From the NCBI GenBank assembly GCA_002396335.1, contig DGXN01000028.1:1-16361 (forward strand): 16,361 nt of DNA, in the 5' to 3' direction. The stretch's first letter is position 1. Every line of letters starts with the position of its first letter. Source of the stretch: Bacteroidales bacterium UBA4231. Lineage in GTDB: Bacteria > Bacteroidota > Bacteroidia > Bacteroidales > UBA932. The position numbers and the translations under genes are program-made. Below the pieces are notes generated by a model, which was not told the DNA's origin, did not search any database, and saw only the letters and a list, made by a program, of their open reading frames with translations. Below, piece after piece: positions 7,268 to 14,626 of this stretch.

Positions 7268-7402
7268 CAGGTGCGAAAAGGGCCGGTTTTGCACCTGAGG
7301 TGGGGCCAACGAGGGGGTTCAGGTGCGAAAAAGGGCGGTTTTTGCACCTGAGGTGGGGCTGAAGAGGGGTCCCAGGTGCGAATAGGGCCGGTTTTGCACC
7401 TG
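7268..7402 (+). repeat. REP-like palindromic array, three units
   Basis: There are three palindromes, at 7268-7297, 7320-7350 and 7373-7402, with period 52 and 53 bp. Each has left arm CAGGTGCGAAAA (variant GCGAATA in the third), core GGGCCGG or GGGCGG, and right arm TTTTGCACCTG. The first two are followed by an identical AGGTGGGGC (7298-7306 and 7351-7359); the third lacks this tail. The extra G in the left arm makes a bulge, a usual trait of REP elements recognised by RAYTs. The array starts 7 nt after the transposase stop codon and is in the opposite orientation to the array at 4717-4806. It could also act as a transcription terminator. Confidence 0.92.
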
Positions 7403-7403
7403 G

Positions 7404-7434
7404 TTTGCTTTTTCGGACAAATGTGAGTATCTTG
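7404..7434 (+). promoter_or_regulatory. Candidate promoter of the secreted protein / lipoate ligase pair
   Basis: TTTG at 7404-7407, a 20-nt spacer and TATCTTG at 7428-7434 resemble the Bacteroidota promoter pattern, with a mismatch in the last bases of the -7 box. It begins 2 nt after the last palindromic repeat and lies 19 nt before the ATG at 7454. Confidence 0.5.
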
Positions 7435-7453
7435 CTACCGTAAATCCCCGCAT

Positions 7454-7834
7454 ATGAAACGACTTGTCATTTTCCTTTTCCTCCTCCTGCTCCCCTTTGC
7501 TGCCGGGGCGTCCAGTCTTGTGGGGGTACATGTGATTGACAAAGATTATCTGATGGTCCATTTCAGGGACGGTGAAGTCCGCTACCGCAACGACGGCGTT
7601 CCCGGAACCCATCCCGGCCAGACGCCCTACAACGGGGTGGAAACCTGGTCCAAAGGAAATGGCGGCGAAGTGCCCATTCTCCTGCGCCGATGCTATCCTG
7701 CGTGGGAATCCTGGCCCCGGCAGGAGAGTTTCTTCAACCAGCGTTACCTGTGGGCCAACAGCGAGTTCACCCCGCGCGAGACCATGCGCGGCAAACTGGC
7801 GCTCACCGCATATCTTTACAGCCTTAGCCTGTGA
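7454..7834 (+). CDS. Small exported protein of unknown function
   Basis: The 126-residue product begins with a clear signal peptide: KR at 2-3, a hydrophobic core to about residue 15, and a likely signal peptidase I site after Ala19 (AGA then SS). The mature part of about 107 residues is rich in Trp, Tyr, Arg and Pro, with one cysteine and no further membrane segment, so it is probably periplasmic or surface exposed. No family is recognised. Its stop codon overlaps the GTG start of lipoate-protein ligase by 4 nt (GTGA), so the two are translationally coupled even though one is exported and the other cytoplasmic. It could be the remnant of a longer exported protein, but no frameshifted continuation was noticed. 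The start is supported by the signal peptide and by the promoter-like sequence upstream. Confidence 0.75.
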   Translation: MKRLVIFLFLLLLPFAAGASSLVGVHVIDKDYLMVHFRDGEVRYRNDGVPGTHPGQTPYNGVETWSKGNGGEVPILLRRCYPAWESWPRQESFFNQRYLWANSEFTPRETMRGKLALTAYLYSLSL

Positions 7835-8769
7835 ATTACGTAGTCAATACCTGCACCGATGCGCAGTGGAACATGGCGCATGACGAATTCCTGCTGGAAG
7901 GACTCTCCGGCAAGGTGTTCTGCCTGTGGCAGAATGCGCCGTCAGTGATTATCGGCCTCAACCAGAGTGCCTATGCAGAGGTCAATCTCCCCTACCTCAG
8001 GGAGAACGGCATTCTCCTGGCCCGGCGGGTGACAGGCGGCGGCGCCGTTTATCACGACCTGGGAAACCTCAACTACAGCATAGCCGGCCCCATAGACGAG
8101 ATGCGCGATGCCCTGGACATCGTTCCCGAAGCCCTTCTCCAACTTGGGGCCGACGTTCAGCGCACCGGCCGCAACGACCTCACCACCGGCGGCCGGAAAT
8201 GCTCCGGCTATGCAAAGCGCCTTTCCGGGAACCGCATCATGATTCACGGGACCCTCATGTGGGACGTGAACCTGGACACACTCACAAACGTGCTTGCCGT
8301 ACCAGGGAGCAAACTCTCGTCGGCCGGTATCGCTTCAGTCCACAGCCGCGTCGCCAACCTTCGCGGACTTCTCCCACAGTTTCCCGACATCCAGGCATTC
8401 CGGGCAGCGCTTCACCGAATCCTTGCCGACGGTGATCCGGAAATCAAACTCACTGCGGAACAATTATCCCGCATTGACGCCGAGGCCGACAAGAAATTCC
8501 GCCGCTGGGAATGGATTTACGGCCATTCCCCGGAAAGCAGTTTCCAGAACAGCCGTAAATTCCCGTGCGGAACAATTGAAGCCAGGTACAGCCTGAAACA
8601 TGGCGTGCTGCAGTCGCTAAGCTTCGGCGGCGACTTCATCGGCAACCTTCCGGCCGATGACCTTGCCAAAAAACTAATCGGCCTCCGCCCGGAAGACATT
8701 TCCCGGATAGATGTCAGCGACTACTTCGACGGCCTCTCCGGAGAGCAGCTTCTGAAACTGTTCATTTAA
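7831..8769 (+). CDS. lplA: Lipoate-protein ligase A
   Basis: LplA activates free lipoate with ATP and attaches it to a lysine of lipoyl domains (2-oxoacid dehydrogenase E2 subunits, glycine cleavage H protein) in the cytoplasm. The 312-residue protein has RRVTGGGAVYHD at 65-76, the catalytic lysine in GRKCSGYA (Lys123), HGTLM at 139-143 and KLSSAGIASVHSRVANL at 161-177, all typical. The C-terminal part, from about 210 (WEWIYG...RKFPCGTIEARY), is the accessory domain found in full-length LplA. The GTG start at 7831 is chosen because the N-terminus (NYVVNTCTDAQWNMAHDEFLL) aligns with the family from its first residues. It overlaps the preceding gene by 4 nt and is convergent with dihydrolipoyl dehydrogenase 14 nt away, a second lipoate-related gene. 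Confidence 0.95.
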   Translation: MNYVVNTCTDAQWNMAHDEFLLEGLSGKVFCLWQNAPSVIIGLNQSAYAEVNLPYLRENGILLARRVTGGGAVYHDLGNLNYSIAGPIDEMRDALDIVPEALLQLGADVQRTGRNDLTTGGRKCSGYAKRLSGNRIMIHGTLMWDVNLDTLTNVLAVPGSKLSSAGIASVHSRVANLRGLLPQFPDIQAFRAALHRILADGDPEIKLTAEQLSRIDAEADKKFRRWEWIYGHSPESSFQNSRKFPCGTIEARYSLKHGVLQSLSFGGDFIGNLPADDLAKKLIGLRPEDISRIDVSDYFDGLSGEQLLKLFI

Positions 8770-8783
8770 GCGAGGCCCACTTG

Positions 8784-10121
8784 TTACAGCGCCAAAGTCT
8801 CCTTGAGGATTTCGGACACGGTCGGATGGGGGTAAACCACTTCCAGGAGTTCTTTCACTGAAAGGCCGCGGGATATAGCCATGGCGGCCGACAGGATGAT
8901 CTCCGAGCAGGGATTGCCAAGCATGTGGACGCCGAGGACTTTGCCTTCGGGGCCGACGAGGACTTTGCACAACCCTTCTCCGCGTTCATTTTCGGCCACG
9001 AAACGACCGGAGTAGGCCATGGGCAGTTTGAGGACTTTGACATCCTCCCCTGCTTCCTGCTCCGTCATGCCCACGCCGGCGACTTCCGGATTGGTGTAAA
9101 CGATGCCCGGGATGGCATTGTAGGACATGGCGGCGGGTATGCCGAGCATATTGCTGACGGCGACTTCGGCCTCATGCGAGGCTGTGTGCGCCAACATGGA
9201 GAATGCCGTCACGTCACCGGCGGCATAGACCCCGGGAACGGAGGTTTCCATCTTCTCGTTCACTTTGATGCCGCGTTCCATAGCTACGCCGATGTTTTCC
9301 AGCCCGAAGCCGCGGATGTTGGCCCTGCGGCCAACGGAGAGGAGGATTTTGTCACCCTGGGCGCGGCAGGTTTCGCCTTCGGGGGTTTCATATACGACTT
9401 CGTTCCCTTCGATCGCGGTCACCTTGCAACTGAGGTGGAACTGCACGCCTTTCTTCGCATACTGCGCCTGCAGCATGGCCGATATTTCGTCGTCCATGGG
9501 GCCGAGGATCTTTGGAAGCATCTCTATAACAGTAACTTCCGTTCCTATGGAGTTGAAAAAACTCGCGAATTCCATGCCGATGACTCCGCCGCCTATAATC
9601 ACCAGGCGGGCGGGAGCCTCCGCAAGGGCAAGGATTTCCCGGTTGGTGACGACAGCGTCGCTTTCCTTGAGACCCGGAATGGGCGGAACAGCCGCTTCGG
9701 AACCGGTGCAGATCAGCAGTTTTTCGGCTTCGTAGGCGTTCTCGCCGGCACGGATGCGGAAACCGCCCGGGACGGGACCTTCGATATAGGCTTCTTCCTT
9801 CACGACTTCCACGCCGGCATTGCGCATGCGCACTTTCACGCCTCCCACCAGTTTCTTCACCACTTTTTCCTTCCGCTTCATGACGGCAGGGAAATCCAGG
9901 GATGCGTTTTCCACCGCGACGCCATAGCGGTCTGCGTGACGGGCCTGGTCAAGCATTTTGGCGCTGTACAGGAGGGTTTTCGTGGGAATGCAGCCTTCAT
10001 TCAGGCATACGCCGCCCAACTCTTTCTTTTCGAGCAGGAGGACCTGCATTCCGCCTTTTGCGGCCTTTTCTGCGGCCACATAACCGCCGGGACCGCCGCC
10101 TATGATTGCAAGATTGTACAT
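8784..10121 (-). CDS. lpdA: Dihydrolipoyl dehydrogenase (E3)
   Basis: This flavoenzyme reoxidises dihydrolipoamide on lipoyl domains with NAD+, serving 2-oxoacid dehydrogenases and glycine cleavage. The 445-residue protein is close to the usual 450-475. It has the FAD-binding GGGPGG at 8-13, the redox disulfide CLNEGC (Cys39 and Cys44), an NAD-binding GGGVIGMEFASF near the middle, the second FAD motif YAAGDV, and the C-terminal HPTVSE with His432 and Glu437 as the proton-relay pair. The ATG at 10121 is followed directly by the FAD motif, which fixes the start. It is convergent with lplA and divergent from the gene at 10199. No 2-oxoacid dehydrogenase or glycine-cleavage gene is beside it, so its partner complex is not defined here. 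Confidence 0.97.
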   Translation of the reverse strand: MYNLAIIGGGPGGYVAAEKAAKGGMQVLLLEKKELGGVCLNEGCIPTKTLLYSAKMLDQARHADRYGVAVENASLDFPAVMKRKEKVVKKLVGGVKVRMRNAGVEVVKEEAYIEGPVPGGFRIRAGENAYEAEKLLICTGSEAAVPPIPGLKESDAVVTNREILALAEAPARLVIIGGGVIGMEFASFFNSIGTEVTVIEMLPKILGPMDDEISAMLQAQYAKKGVQFHLSCKVTAIEGNEVVYETPEGETCRAQGDKILLSVGRRANIRGFGLENIGVAMERGIKVNEKMETSVPGVYAAGDVTAFSMLAHTASHEAEVAVSNMLGIPAAMSYNAIPGIVYTNPEVAGVGMTEQEAGEDVKVLKLPMAYSGRFVAENERGEGLCKVLVGPEGKVLGVHMLGNPCSEIILSAAMAISRGLSVKELLEVVYPHPTVSEILKETLAL

Positions 10122-10142
10122 AAATAACGTTTTAGTGCTCCG

Positions 10143-10150
10143 CGAAGTTA
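10143..10150 (-). promoter_or_regulatory. Candidate -7 element of lpdA
   Basis: The minus strand reads TAACTTCG, one mismatch from TAnnTTTG, ending 21 nt before the ATG at 10121. A T-rich stretch lies upstream, but no clear TTG or TTTG at the standard spacing. Confidence 0.35.
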
Positions 10151-10172
10151 GCGAAAATTGAAGAAAAAAGCG

Positions 10173-10194
10173 TACATTTGTATAAATATATTTG
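10173..10194 (+). promoter_or_regulatory. Tandem -7 elements upstream of the 140-residue protein gene
   Basis: Two full TAnnTTTG matches occur: TACATTTG at 10173-10180 and TATATTTG at 10187-10194, before the ATG at 10199. The first leaves a leader of roughly 10-12 nt; the second would give a leaderless message or be chance in AT-rich DNA. A -33 TTG at normal spacing is not clear. The region is shared with the divergent lpdA. Confidence 0.55.
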
Positions 10195-10198
10195 AACT

Positions 10199-10621
10199 AT
10201 GGCAAGACCTGGTAAATTCATCGGCGGCTTCATCGCCCTCATTCTGGTAGCGATCCTGGCCGGCTTCCTGTACTTTAAGTTTTTCTGGGTGTTTTCCGAC
10301 GGAACAAAGACCGGCGAACTCAACTCCCTCACCTACACCGGCTATGTCTTCAAAACTTACGAAGGAGAGATCATCCTCACCGGATACGGCACCAAGAACA
10401 ACATGGGCACCGTCCAGTCCAAGACCTTCAAATTCTCCGTCTCCGACAAAGAAGTGGCCGAAAAGCTCACCCAGATGACCGGCCTCAGGGTCACGGTCCA
10501 CTACAAGGAATACAAAGGCGCCCTCCCCTGGCGCGGCTATGAAAAAGCCATCGTAGACAGTGTAGAGGAAGAACCCGTCACCCCCTCCACCACACCCGCT
10601 GAAGACCCGTTTTTCCTTTAG
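10199..10621 (+). CDS. Small membrane-anchored protein, conserved Bacteroidota type
   Basis: The 140-residue protein has one N-terminal transmembrane segment (about residues 8-28) with a positively charged start, then a soluble domain of about 100 residues and a Pro/Thr/Glu-rich tail. The pattern DGTKTGEL...GYVFKTYEGEI...VTVHYKEYKGALPWRG matches, from memory, a family common in Bacteroidota that is sometimes mislabelled 6-phosphogluconate dehydrogenase; it has no nucleotide-binding fold and is far too short for that enzyme. The function is unknown. The uncleaved anchor suggests the domain faces the periplasm. The gene ends 3 nt before the S9 peptidase start, so they are probably co-transcribed. 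The ATG at 10199 follows the promoter-like boxes and precedes the anchor. Confidence 0.85.
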   Translation: MARPGKFIGGFIALILVAILAGFLYFKFFWVFSDGTKTGELNSLTYTGYVFKTYEGEIILTGYGTKNNMGTVQSKTFKFSVSDKEVAEKLTQMTGLRVTVHYKEYKGALPWRGYEKAIVDSVEEEPVTPSTTPAEDPFFL

Positions 10622-10624
10622 TTT

Positions 10625-12553
10625 ATGAAACGTTTCCTTTTAGCTGCAAGCGCCCTCCTCGCCTGCAGCTTTGTATTTGCCCAAAACCGGGTCATAGACA
10701 CCCGGGAGGCCCACCCCGGCAAGGACCTCACCATGGAAGAAGCCATTTACAAAGGCGTAGGCTATTCCCGTACGCCCCGCCTGGGGGACGCGCCGGAAAA
10801 CCATCCGGAGCATTACACCCTCTTCACGGAACGCGGCAGCCTCCTGGTGAAGGACAACGTCCTTGACGAGAGTTTTGTCATCGCCCCTTCCGACGGTCCC
10901 AACCTCGTTTTCGGCGAAACCGTCAGTCGGAACGAGTTCGGCATCAATGCCGGCTGGTTCTGCTCTCCGGACACTTCCAAGGTCGCTTTTTACCGGAAAG
11001 ACCAGTCAAAAGTCACATCGTTCCCTCTTCTGGATATCCAGTCCCGCACCGGGGACTTGCGCCTGATCAAATACCCCATGAACGGGATGGATTCGGAAGA
11101 GATCGCTGTCGGCATATATGACTTTGCCACCCACAGTACCGTGTACCTGCAAGTCACCGACTTCACGCCGGAGCGCTACATCACCAACATCGCCTGGAGC
11201 CCCGACTCCAAATACATCTTCGCACAGGTGGTGGACCGCAGCCAGCACCACATGCGGCTGAACCAGTACCGGGCTGCCGACGGCAACTTCATACGCACCC
11301 TCCTCACAGAAGACAACGAAGCCTGGATCGAGCCGCTGGATCCCATCTGGCCGGTCAAGGGCCGTACGGACCTGTACATCTACCGCACCGACAACCGTGA
11401 CGGATACCGTAACCTCTATCTCCTGGATACCCTGGGAACCCTCCGCCGCCTCACCGCCGTCCAGGCCGACGTCGCCTACCAGGGCAACGACGGAGCCAAT
11501 GTGTACTACACCTCCGCCGAGGTCTCCCCGGTAGAGAATCACCTGTACAGGATCGGCCTGAAAGTGCCCAAGGGAAAACTGCAGTTGAAGAAAGTGAGAA
11601 TCGGCCTCCCGGTGGCGCTGACGCCTGAAAGAGGCTGGCACAACGTCCGCCTCAGCAAGGACTTCTCCACCTTCACCGACCGCTATTCCAACACGTCCAC
11701 GCCGGTCCGCGTGCTCAAGCGCACCACGGACGGCAAATCCACCGAAGTGCTCTACGAAGGAGGAGACCCGCTCAAAGACTATGCGTCCTGCCGGGTAGAA
11801 CTCGGCACCGTCCCTTCGGCCGACGGAACTTACGAGAACTACTACCGGCTCATTTATCCCAAGGACTTCGACCCTGCGAAGAAATACCCGCTGATCCTGT
11901 ATGTCTACGGCGGTCCGCACAGCCAGCTGGTGCAGGATACCTGGCTCGGGAATATCCGCATGTGGGAAATGCTCATGGCCCAGAAAGGCTATCTGGTCTA
12001 TGTCCAGGACAACCGGGGCACCGAGAACCGCGGCGCCGCTTTTGAAAAGGCCATCAACCGCCGCTGCGGGCAGGAAGAGATGAAAGACCAGATGGTGGGG
12101 ATCAACCGGCTTCTCAGCCTTCCTTACGTGGACGGCGGCAGAGTCGGCGTACACGGCTGGTCCTACGGAGGCTTCATGACCATCTCCCTCATGACCACCT
12201 ACCCCGAAGTATTCAAGGTCGGCGTAGCCGGTGGCCCCGTCATTGACTGGAAATGGTACGAAATCATGTACGGCGAGCGCTACATGGACAATCCCGACAC
12301 CAATCCCGAAGGATTCGAGGCCACCTCTCTCATCGGAAAAGCCAGAAACCTGAAAGGAAAACTGCTCATCTGCCAGGGCGCCGTTGACAACACGGTGGTA
12401 TGGGAGCACAGCCTGAGCTTTATCCAGCAATGTATCGACCTGGAAATCCCTGTAGACTACTTCCCCTACCCCATTGCCGAGCACAACGTCTTCGGCCGGA
12501 ACCGCATCCACCTAATGGACAAGGTGACCCAGTATTTCGAAGATTATCTGTAA
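10625..12553 (+). CDS. S9 family serine peptidase (dipeptidyl-peptidase IV / prolyl tripeptidyl-peptidase type), exported
   Basis: S9B/S9C-type peptidases trim di- or tripeptides, often after proline, from imported or extracellular peptides. The 642-residue protein starts with a signal peptide (KR, hydrophobic core, likely cut after Ala19). A beta-propeller domain with NEFGI...SPD and NIAWSPDSKYI motifs runs to about residue 400. It is followed by the alpha/beta hydrolase domain (YVYGGPHSQLV, then GWSYGG with Ser513, Asp588 in GAVDNTV, His620 in EHNVFG). The triad is complete. Relatives are usually 700-740 residues; here the N-terminal part before NEFGI is about 80-90 residues shorter than expected, so the propeller lacks early strands. 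The gene follows the membrane protein gene by 3 nt and ends in a strong hairpin terminator. Substrate preference cannot be read from the sequence. Confidence 0.93.
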   Translation: MKRFLLAASALLACSFVFAQNRVIDTREAHPGKDLTMEEAIYKGVGYSRTPRLGDAPENHPEHYTLFTERGSLLVKDNVLDESFVIAPSDGPNLVFGETVSRNEFGINAGWFCSPDTSKVAFYRKDQSKVTSFPLLDIQSRTGDLRLIKYPMNGMDSEEIAVGIYDFATHSTVYLQVTDFTPERYITNIAWSPDSKYIFAQVVDRSQHHMRLNQYRAADGNFIRTLLTEDNEAWIEPLDPIWPVKGRTDLYIYRTDNRDGYRNLYLLDTLGTLRRLTAVQADVAYQGNDGANVYYTSAEVSPVENHLYRIGLKVPKGKLQLKKVRIGLPVALTPERGWHNVRLSKDFSTFTDRYSNTSTPVRVLKRTTDGKSTEVLYEGGDPLKDYASCRVELGTVPSADGTYENYYRLIYPKDFDPAKKYPLILYVYGGPHSQLVQDTWLGNIRMWEMLMAQKGYLVYVQDNRGTENRGAAFEKAINRRCGQEEMKDQMVGINRLLSLPYVDGGRVGVHGWSYGGFMTISLMTTYPEVFKVGVAGGPVIDWKWYEIMYGERYMDNPDTNPEGFEATSLIGKARNLKGKLLICQGAVDNTVVWEHSLSFIQQCIDLEIPVDYFPYPIAEHNVFGRNRIHLMDKVTQYFEDYL

Positions 12554-12558
12554 CAAAC

Positions 12559-12590
12559 AAAAGACCGGTTCAACAACGAACCGGTCTTTT
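12559..12590. terminator. Hairpin terminator between the S9 peptidase gene and tRNA-Val
   Basis: Perfect 13-bp inverted repeat: arms AAAAGACCGGTTC (12559-12571) and GAACCGGTCTTTT (12578-12590) around AACAAC, with T-rich sequence on the plus-strand side and A-rich sequence (Ts on the minus strand) on the other. It begins 5 nt after the peptidase stop and lies 6 nt beyond the tRNA 3' end, so it can terminate both convergent transcripts. Confidence 0.93.
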
Positions 12591-12596
12591 CTTTTG

Positions 12597-12671
12597 TGAG
12601 GACACGCAGATTTGAACTGCGGACCTCTTGCCTGTCAAGCAAGCGCTCTAAACCAACTGAGCTATGCCCTC
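12597..12671 (-). tRNA. tRNA-Val (anticodon GAC)
   Basis: The 75-nt cloverleaf on the minus strand has acceptor stem GAGGGCA/TGTCCTC (one G-T pair), D arm GCTC/GAGC, anticodon stem CTTGC/GCAAG with loop TTGACAG, and T arm CGCAG/CTGCG with loop TTCAAAT. The anticodon GAC is at 12634-12636 and reads valine codons GUC and GUU. The discriminator base is A at 12597, and CCA is not encoded (next bases are CAA), so it is added after transcription. There is a bidirectional terminator directly downstream and a strong promoter upstream. It is a single tRNA, not part of a cluster. Confidence 0.96.
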
Positions 12672-12683
12672 AAAAGTGGAATG

Positions 12684-12715
12684 CAAAGATAGGCAAAAAA
12701 ATGGGATGCGCCAAA
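12684..12715 (-). promoter_or_regulatory. Promoter of tRNA-Val
   Basis: On the minus strand: TTTG (12712-12715), a 20-nt spacer, and TATCTTTG (12684-12691), an exact match to the Bacteroidota primary sigma-factor consensus. The -7 box lies 12 nt before the mature tRNA 5' end. This is the clearest promoter in the window and a main reason for assigning the phylum. Confidence 0.88.
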
Positions 12716-12725
12716 TTTTTCTGCA

Positions 12726-14618
12726 TCAATTCACCACAATTTCGTCAACAAACAGCCAGGCCTGGGACCGATGGGCCAACATGCGCACGTAACGGGCCTT
12801 TTCCCGCACGGTTGCGCCGTACACGACATAAGCCTGGGCGGGCTGGCCGGACTCGTTGGGAAGAAGAAGGGCACGGGTATAATGCTCGCCGTCCGTGGAA
12901 ATCCAGAATTCCACATCTGAAGGGAGGAAAATCTCAGGGCCGGGCTGGCAAAGGAAGGTGGCTCCCAGATAATGGATGTCCTGTGTCTGCTGCAAATCCA
13001 CGGTCACGTCTACGTCCGACAGGAAACCCTGCCATCGGCCGTCTCCGAAGGACCAGCCGCCGCACAGGCCGTCTGTCAAGGCCTTTTCACGGCCGGACGG
13101 ATAGGAATTGTGCCAGGGCGTCGCATAACGCACCGGCTTGCCGACAGCCAGATGGAAAACGCCCTCACGGAATGCCTTCCGCTCCCCTCTCTCCTTCCGG
13201 ATGTCGAAGACATGGTAGCCTTTCTGAGCGAGCGCGTCGTTCCAACGGATGACCCTTTCGCGGAAATCGGCCGATTTCCCGGGCGACCAGGCCCGCTCGG
13301 CAATGGCGGCCACACGGGGATACATCATATATTCCGTATGCTCAGGCGTAACCACATATTCCTGCCACAGATTGGCCTGGAGGCCCATCATGAGCGGATG
13401 CAGGGACTCCGGGATGCCTTCCAGCGGGTCGTAGCCGTAAACGGCATCCAGCGGAAGGTATCCGCCCTGACCAGAGGGTTCGAACACCGGAGCGTCCTGG
13501 GCATTGTTGATATAGCAGTACTGACCGGGAGTCATAATGGCATAATGCCCCTCCCGCATGGCCTGGATGCCGCCTTCGGTCCCCCGCCAGCTCATGACGG
13601 TGGCATTGGGCGACAGGCCGCCTTCCAGGATTTCGTCCCAGCCGATCAGGCGCCGGCCCTTTGCGTTGAGAAAACGCTCAATGCGGCGGACGAGGTAGCT
13701 TTGCAGTTCTTCGACCGTGGTGAGTCCCTCCGCCTGCATCCGGGCCTGACAGTCCGGGCACTGCGCCCAGTCGCGCTTGGACGCCTCATCTCCGCCAATA
13801 TGGATATAGGCCGACGGGAACATCCCGATCACTTCTTCCAGGACATTCTCCAGGAAAACGAAGGTGGCTTCCTTTCCGGGGCAGAACTCTTCCGAACCGG
13901 CTTTGCAGCCCAGTTCCGGGTAAGCGAAGATTACCTCGCGGCTGTGGCCGGGCATTTCAATCTCGGGAACCACTTCCATCTCGAGTTCGTCGGCAAGGGC
14001 GAGGATTTCACGGATGTCGGCCTTGGTGAGGTAGCCGCCGGACGCATCGGGACTGCCTTCGTCGGCATAACGGCGGCCGGTGGTATTCCAGGTTTCCCAG
14101 GCTGCGCCTTCCCGCCAGGCAGCACGCGACGTGAGCCGGGGGTAACGGTCTATCTGGAGGCGCCAGCCGGCGTCGTCGGTCAAGTGCAGGTGAAGGCGGT
14201 TCAGTTTCACCGAGGCCAAGGCCTTCATCTGTTTCAGGATAAAGTCCTTGTCACGGAAATGGCGGGAGACATCCAGCATGAAACCGCGATACGGAAAGCG
14301 CGGATAATCAAACACTTCGCAGCATTCATCCACTTGGGCGAGCGTCTGCAGGGCACGGAAATACCCGGTCTCGGTATTGGCTTCCACCTTGTAACCCTTG
14401 GGCGTTACGGTGAGCAGATAGGCCTCCTCCTGCGCCCAGGCAGGAAGCTGGGCCGTGCGGTTGGCAAAAGCCTTCTTGCCGATCTTCCGGGACAGTTCCC
14501 TGCGAAGGTTCGGGGTCCCTTCCTGCACAGTTACTTTTACGGGGGCAGGAATAACATCAAAAGCCTGCATGGGCAATACCAGGCAGGCTGTCAGCAACAA
14601 CGAAAAGATCCGTTTCAT
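12726..14618 (-). CDS. Beta-N-acetylhexosaminidase, glycoside hydrolase family 20
   Basis: GH20 enzymes release terminal GlcNAc or GalNAc by substrate-assisted catalysis; in gut Bacteroidota they act on host glycans or peptidoglycan and chitin fragments. The 630-residue protein has a signal peptide (KR, core to about residue 17, likely cut after Ala19; a weak lipobox LTAC at 9-12 is also present). A short N-terminal GH20b-like domain runs to about 105, and the catalytic barrel has LHLTDDAGWR (144-153), PGHS (223-226) and the catalytic pair in HIGGDE (Asp277, Glu278). Barrel-lining Trp residues are in SWRG and LWQE (344, 418). The C-terminal part, about 490-630, resembles a discoidin-like carbohydrate-binding module. 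The start ATG at 14618 is 8 nt after the clpX stop, so it seems to ride on the clpPX transcript. The substrate is not predictable. Confidence 0.95.
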   Translation of the reverse strand: MKRIFSLLLTACLVLPMQAFDVIPAPVKVTVQEGTPNLRRELSRKIGKKAFANRTAQLPAWAQEEAYLLTVTPKGYKVEANTETGYFRALQTLAQVDECCEVFDYPRFPYRGFMLDVSRHFRDKDFILKQMKALASVKLNRLHLHLTDDAGWRLQIDRYPRLTSRAAWREGAAWETWNTTGRRYADEGSPDASGGYLTKADIREILALADELEMEVVPEIEMPGHSREVIFAYPELGCKAGSEEFCPGKEATFVFLENVLEEVIGMFPSAYIHIGGDEASKRDWAQCPDCQARMQAEGLTTVEELQSYLVRRIERFLNAKGRRLIGWDEILEGGLSPNATVMSWRGTEGGIQAMREGHYAIMTPGQYCYINNAQDAPVFEPSGQGGYLPLDAVYGYDPLEGIPESLHPLMMGLQANLWQEYVVTPEHTEYMMYPRVAAIAERAWSPGKSADFRERVIRWNDALAQKGYHVFDIRKERGERKAFREGVFHLAVGKPVRYATPWHNSYPSGREKALTDGLCGGWSFGDGRWQGFLSDVDVTVDLQQTQDIHYLGATFLCQPGPEIFLPSDVEFWISTDGEHYTRALLLPNESGQPAQAYVVYGATVREKARYVRMLAHRSQAWLFVDEIVVN

Positions 14619-14626
14619 AGGCGGGC

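Noticed and set aside
7268..7402. CRISPR array
   Set aside because: Regular spacing is present, but units are few and bulged palindromes, the intervals are short with partly shared sequence, and no cas gene is near; REP-like elements explain it better.
4717..7402. Composite transposon with the two arrays as terminal inverted repeats carrying mnmA
   Set aside because: The arrays are inverted, but mnmA is a core gene with its own promoter, no target-site duplication was seen, and unit numbers differ; independent REP arrays are simpler.
8925..10127. 400-codon plus-strand frame over the dihydrolipoyl dehydrogenase gene
   Set aside because: Antisense to a gene with all catalytic motifs; no family resemblance.
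11006..12511. 501-codon minus-strand frame over the S9 peptidase gene
   Set aside because: Antisense shadow; the plus-strand reading has a signal peptide and an intact catalytic triad.
12597..12671. tRNA-Asp reading of the tRNA gene, because GTC appears on the plus strand
   Set aside because: The cloverleaf folds only on the minus strand, where the loop TTGACAG gives anticodon GAC, valine.
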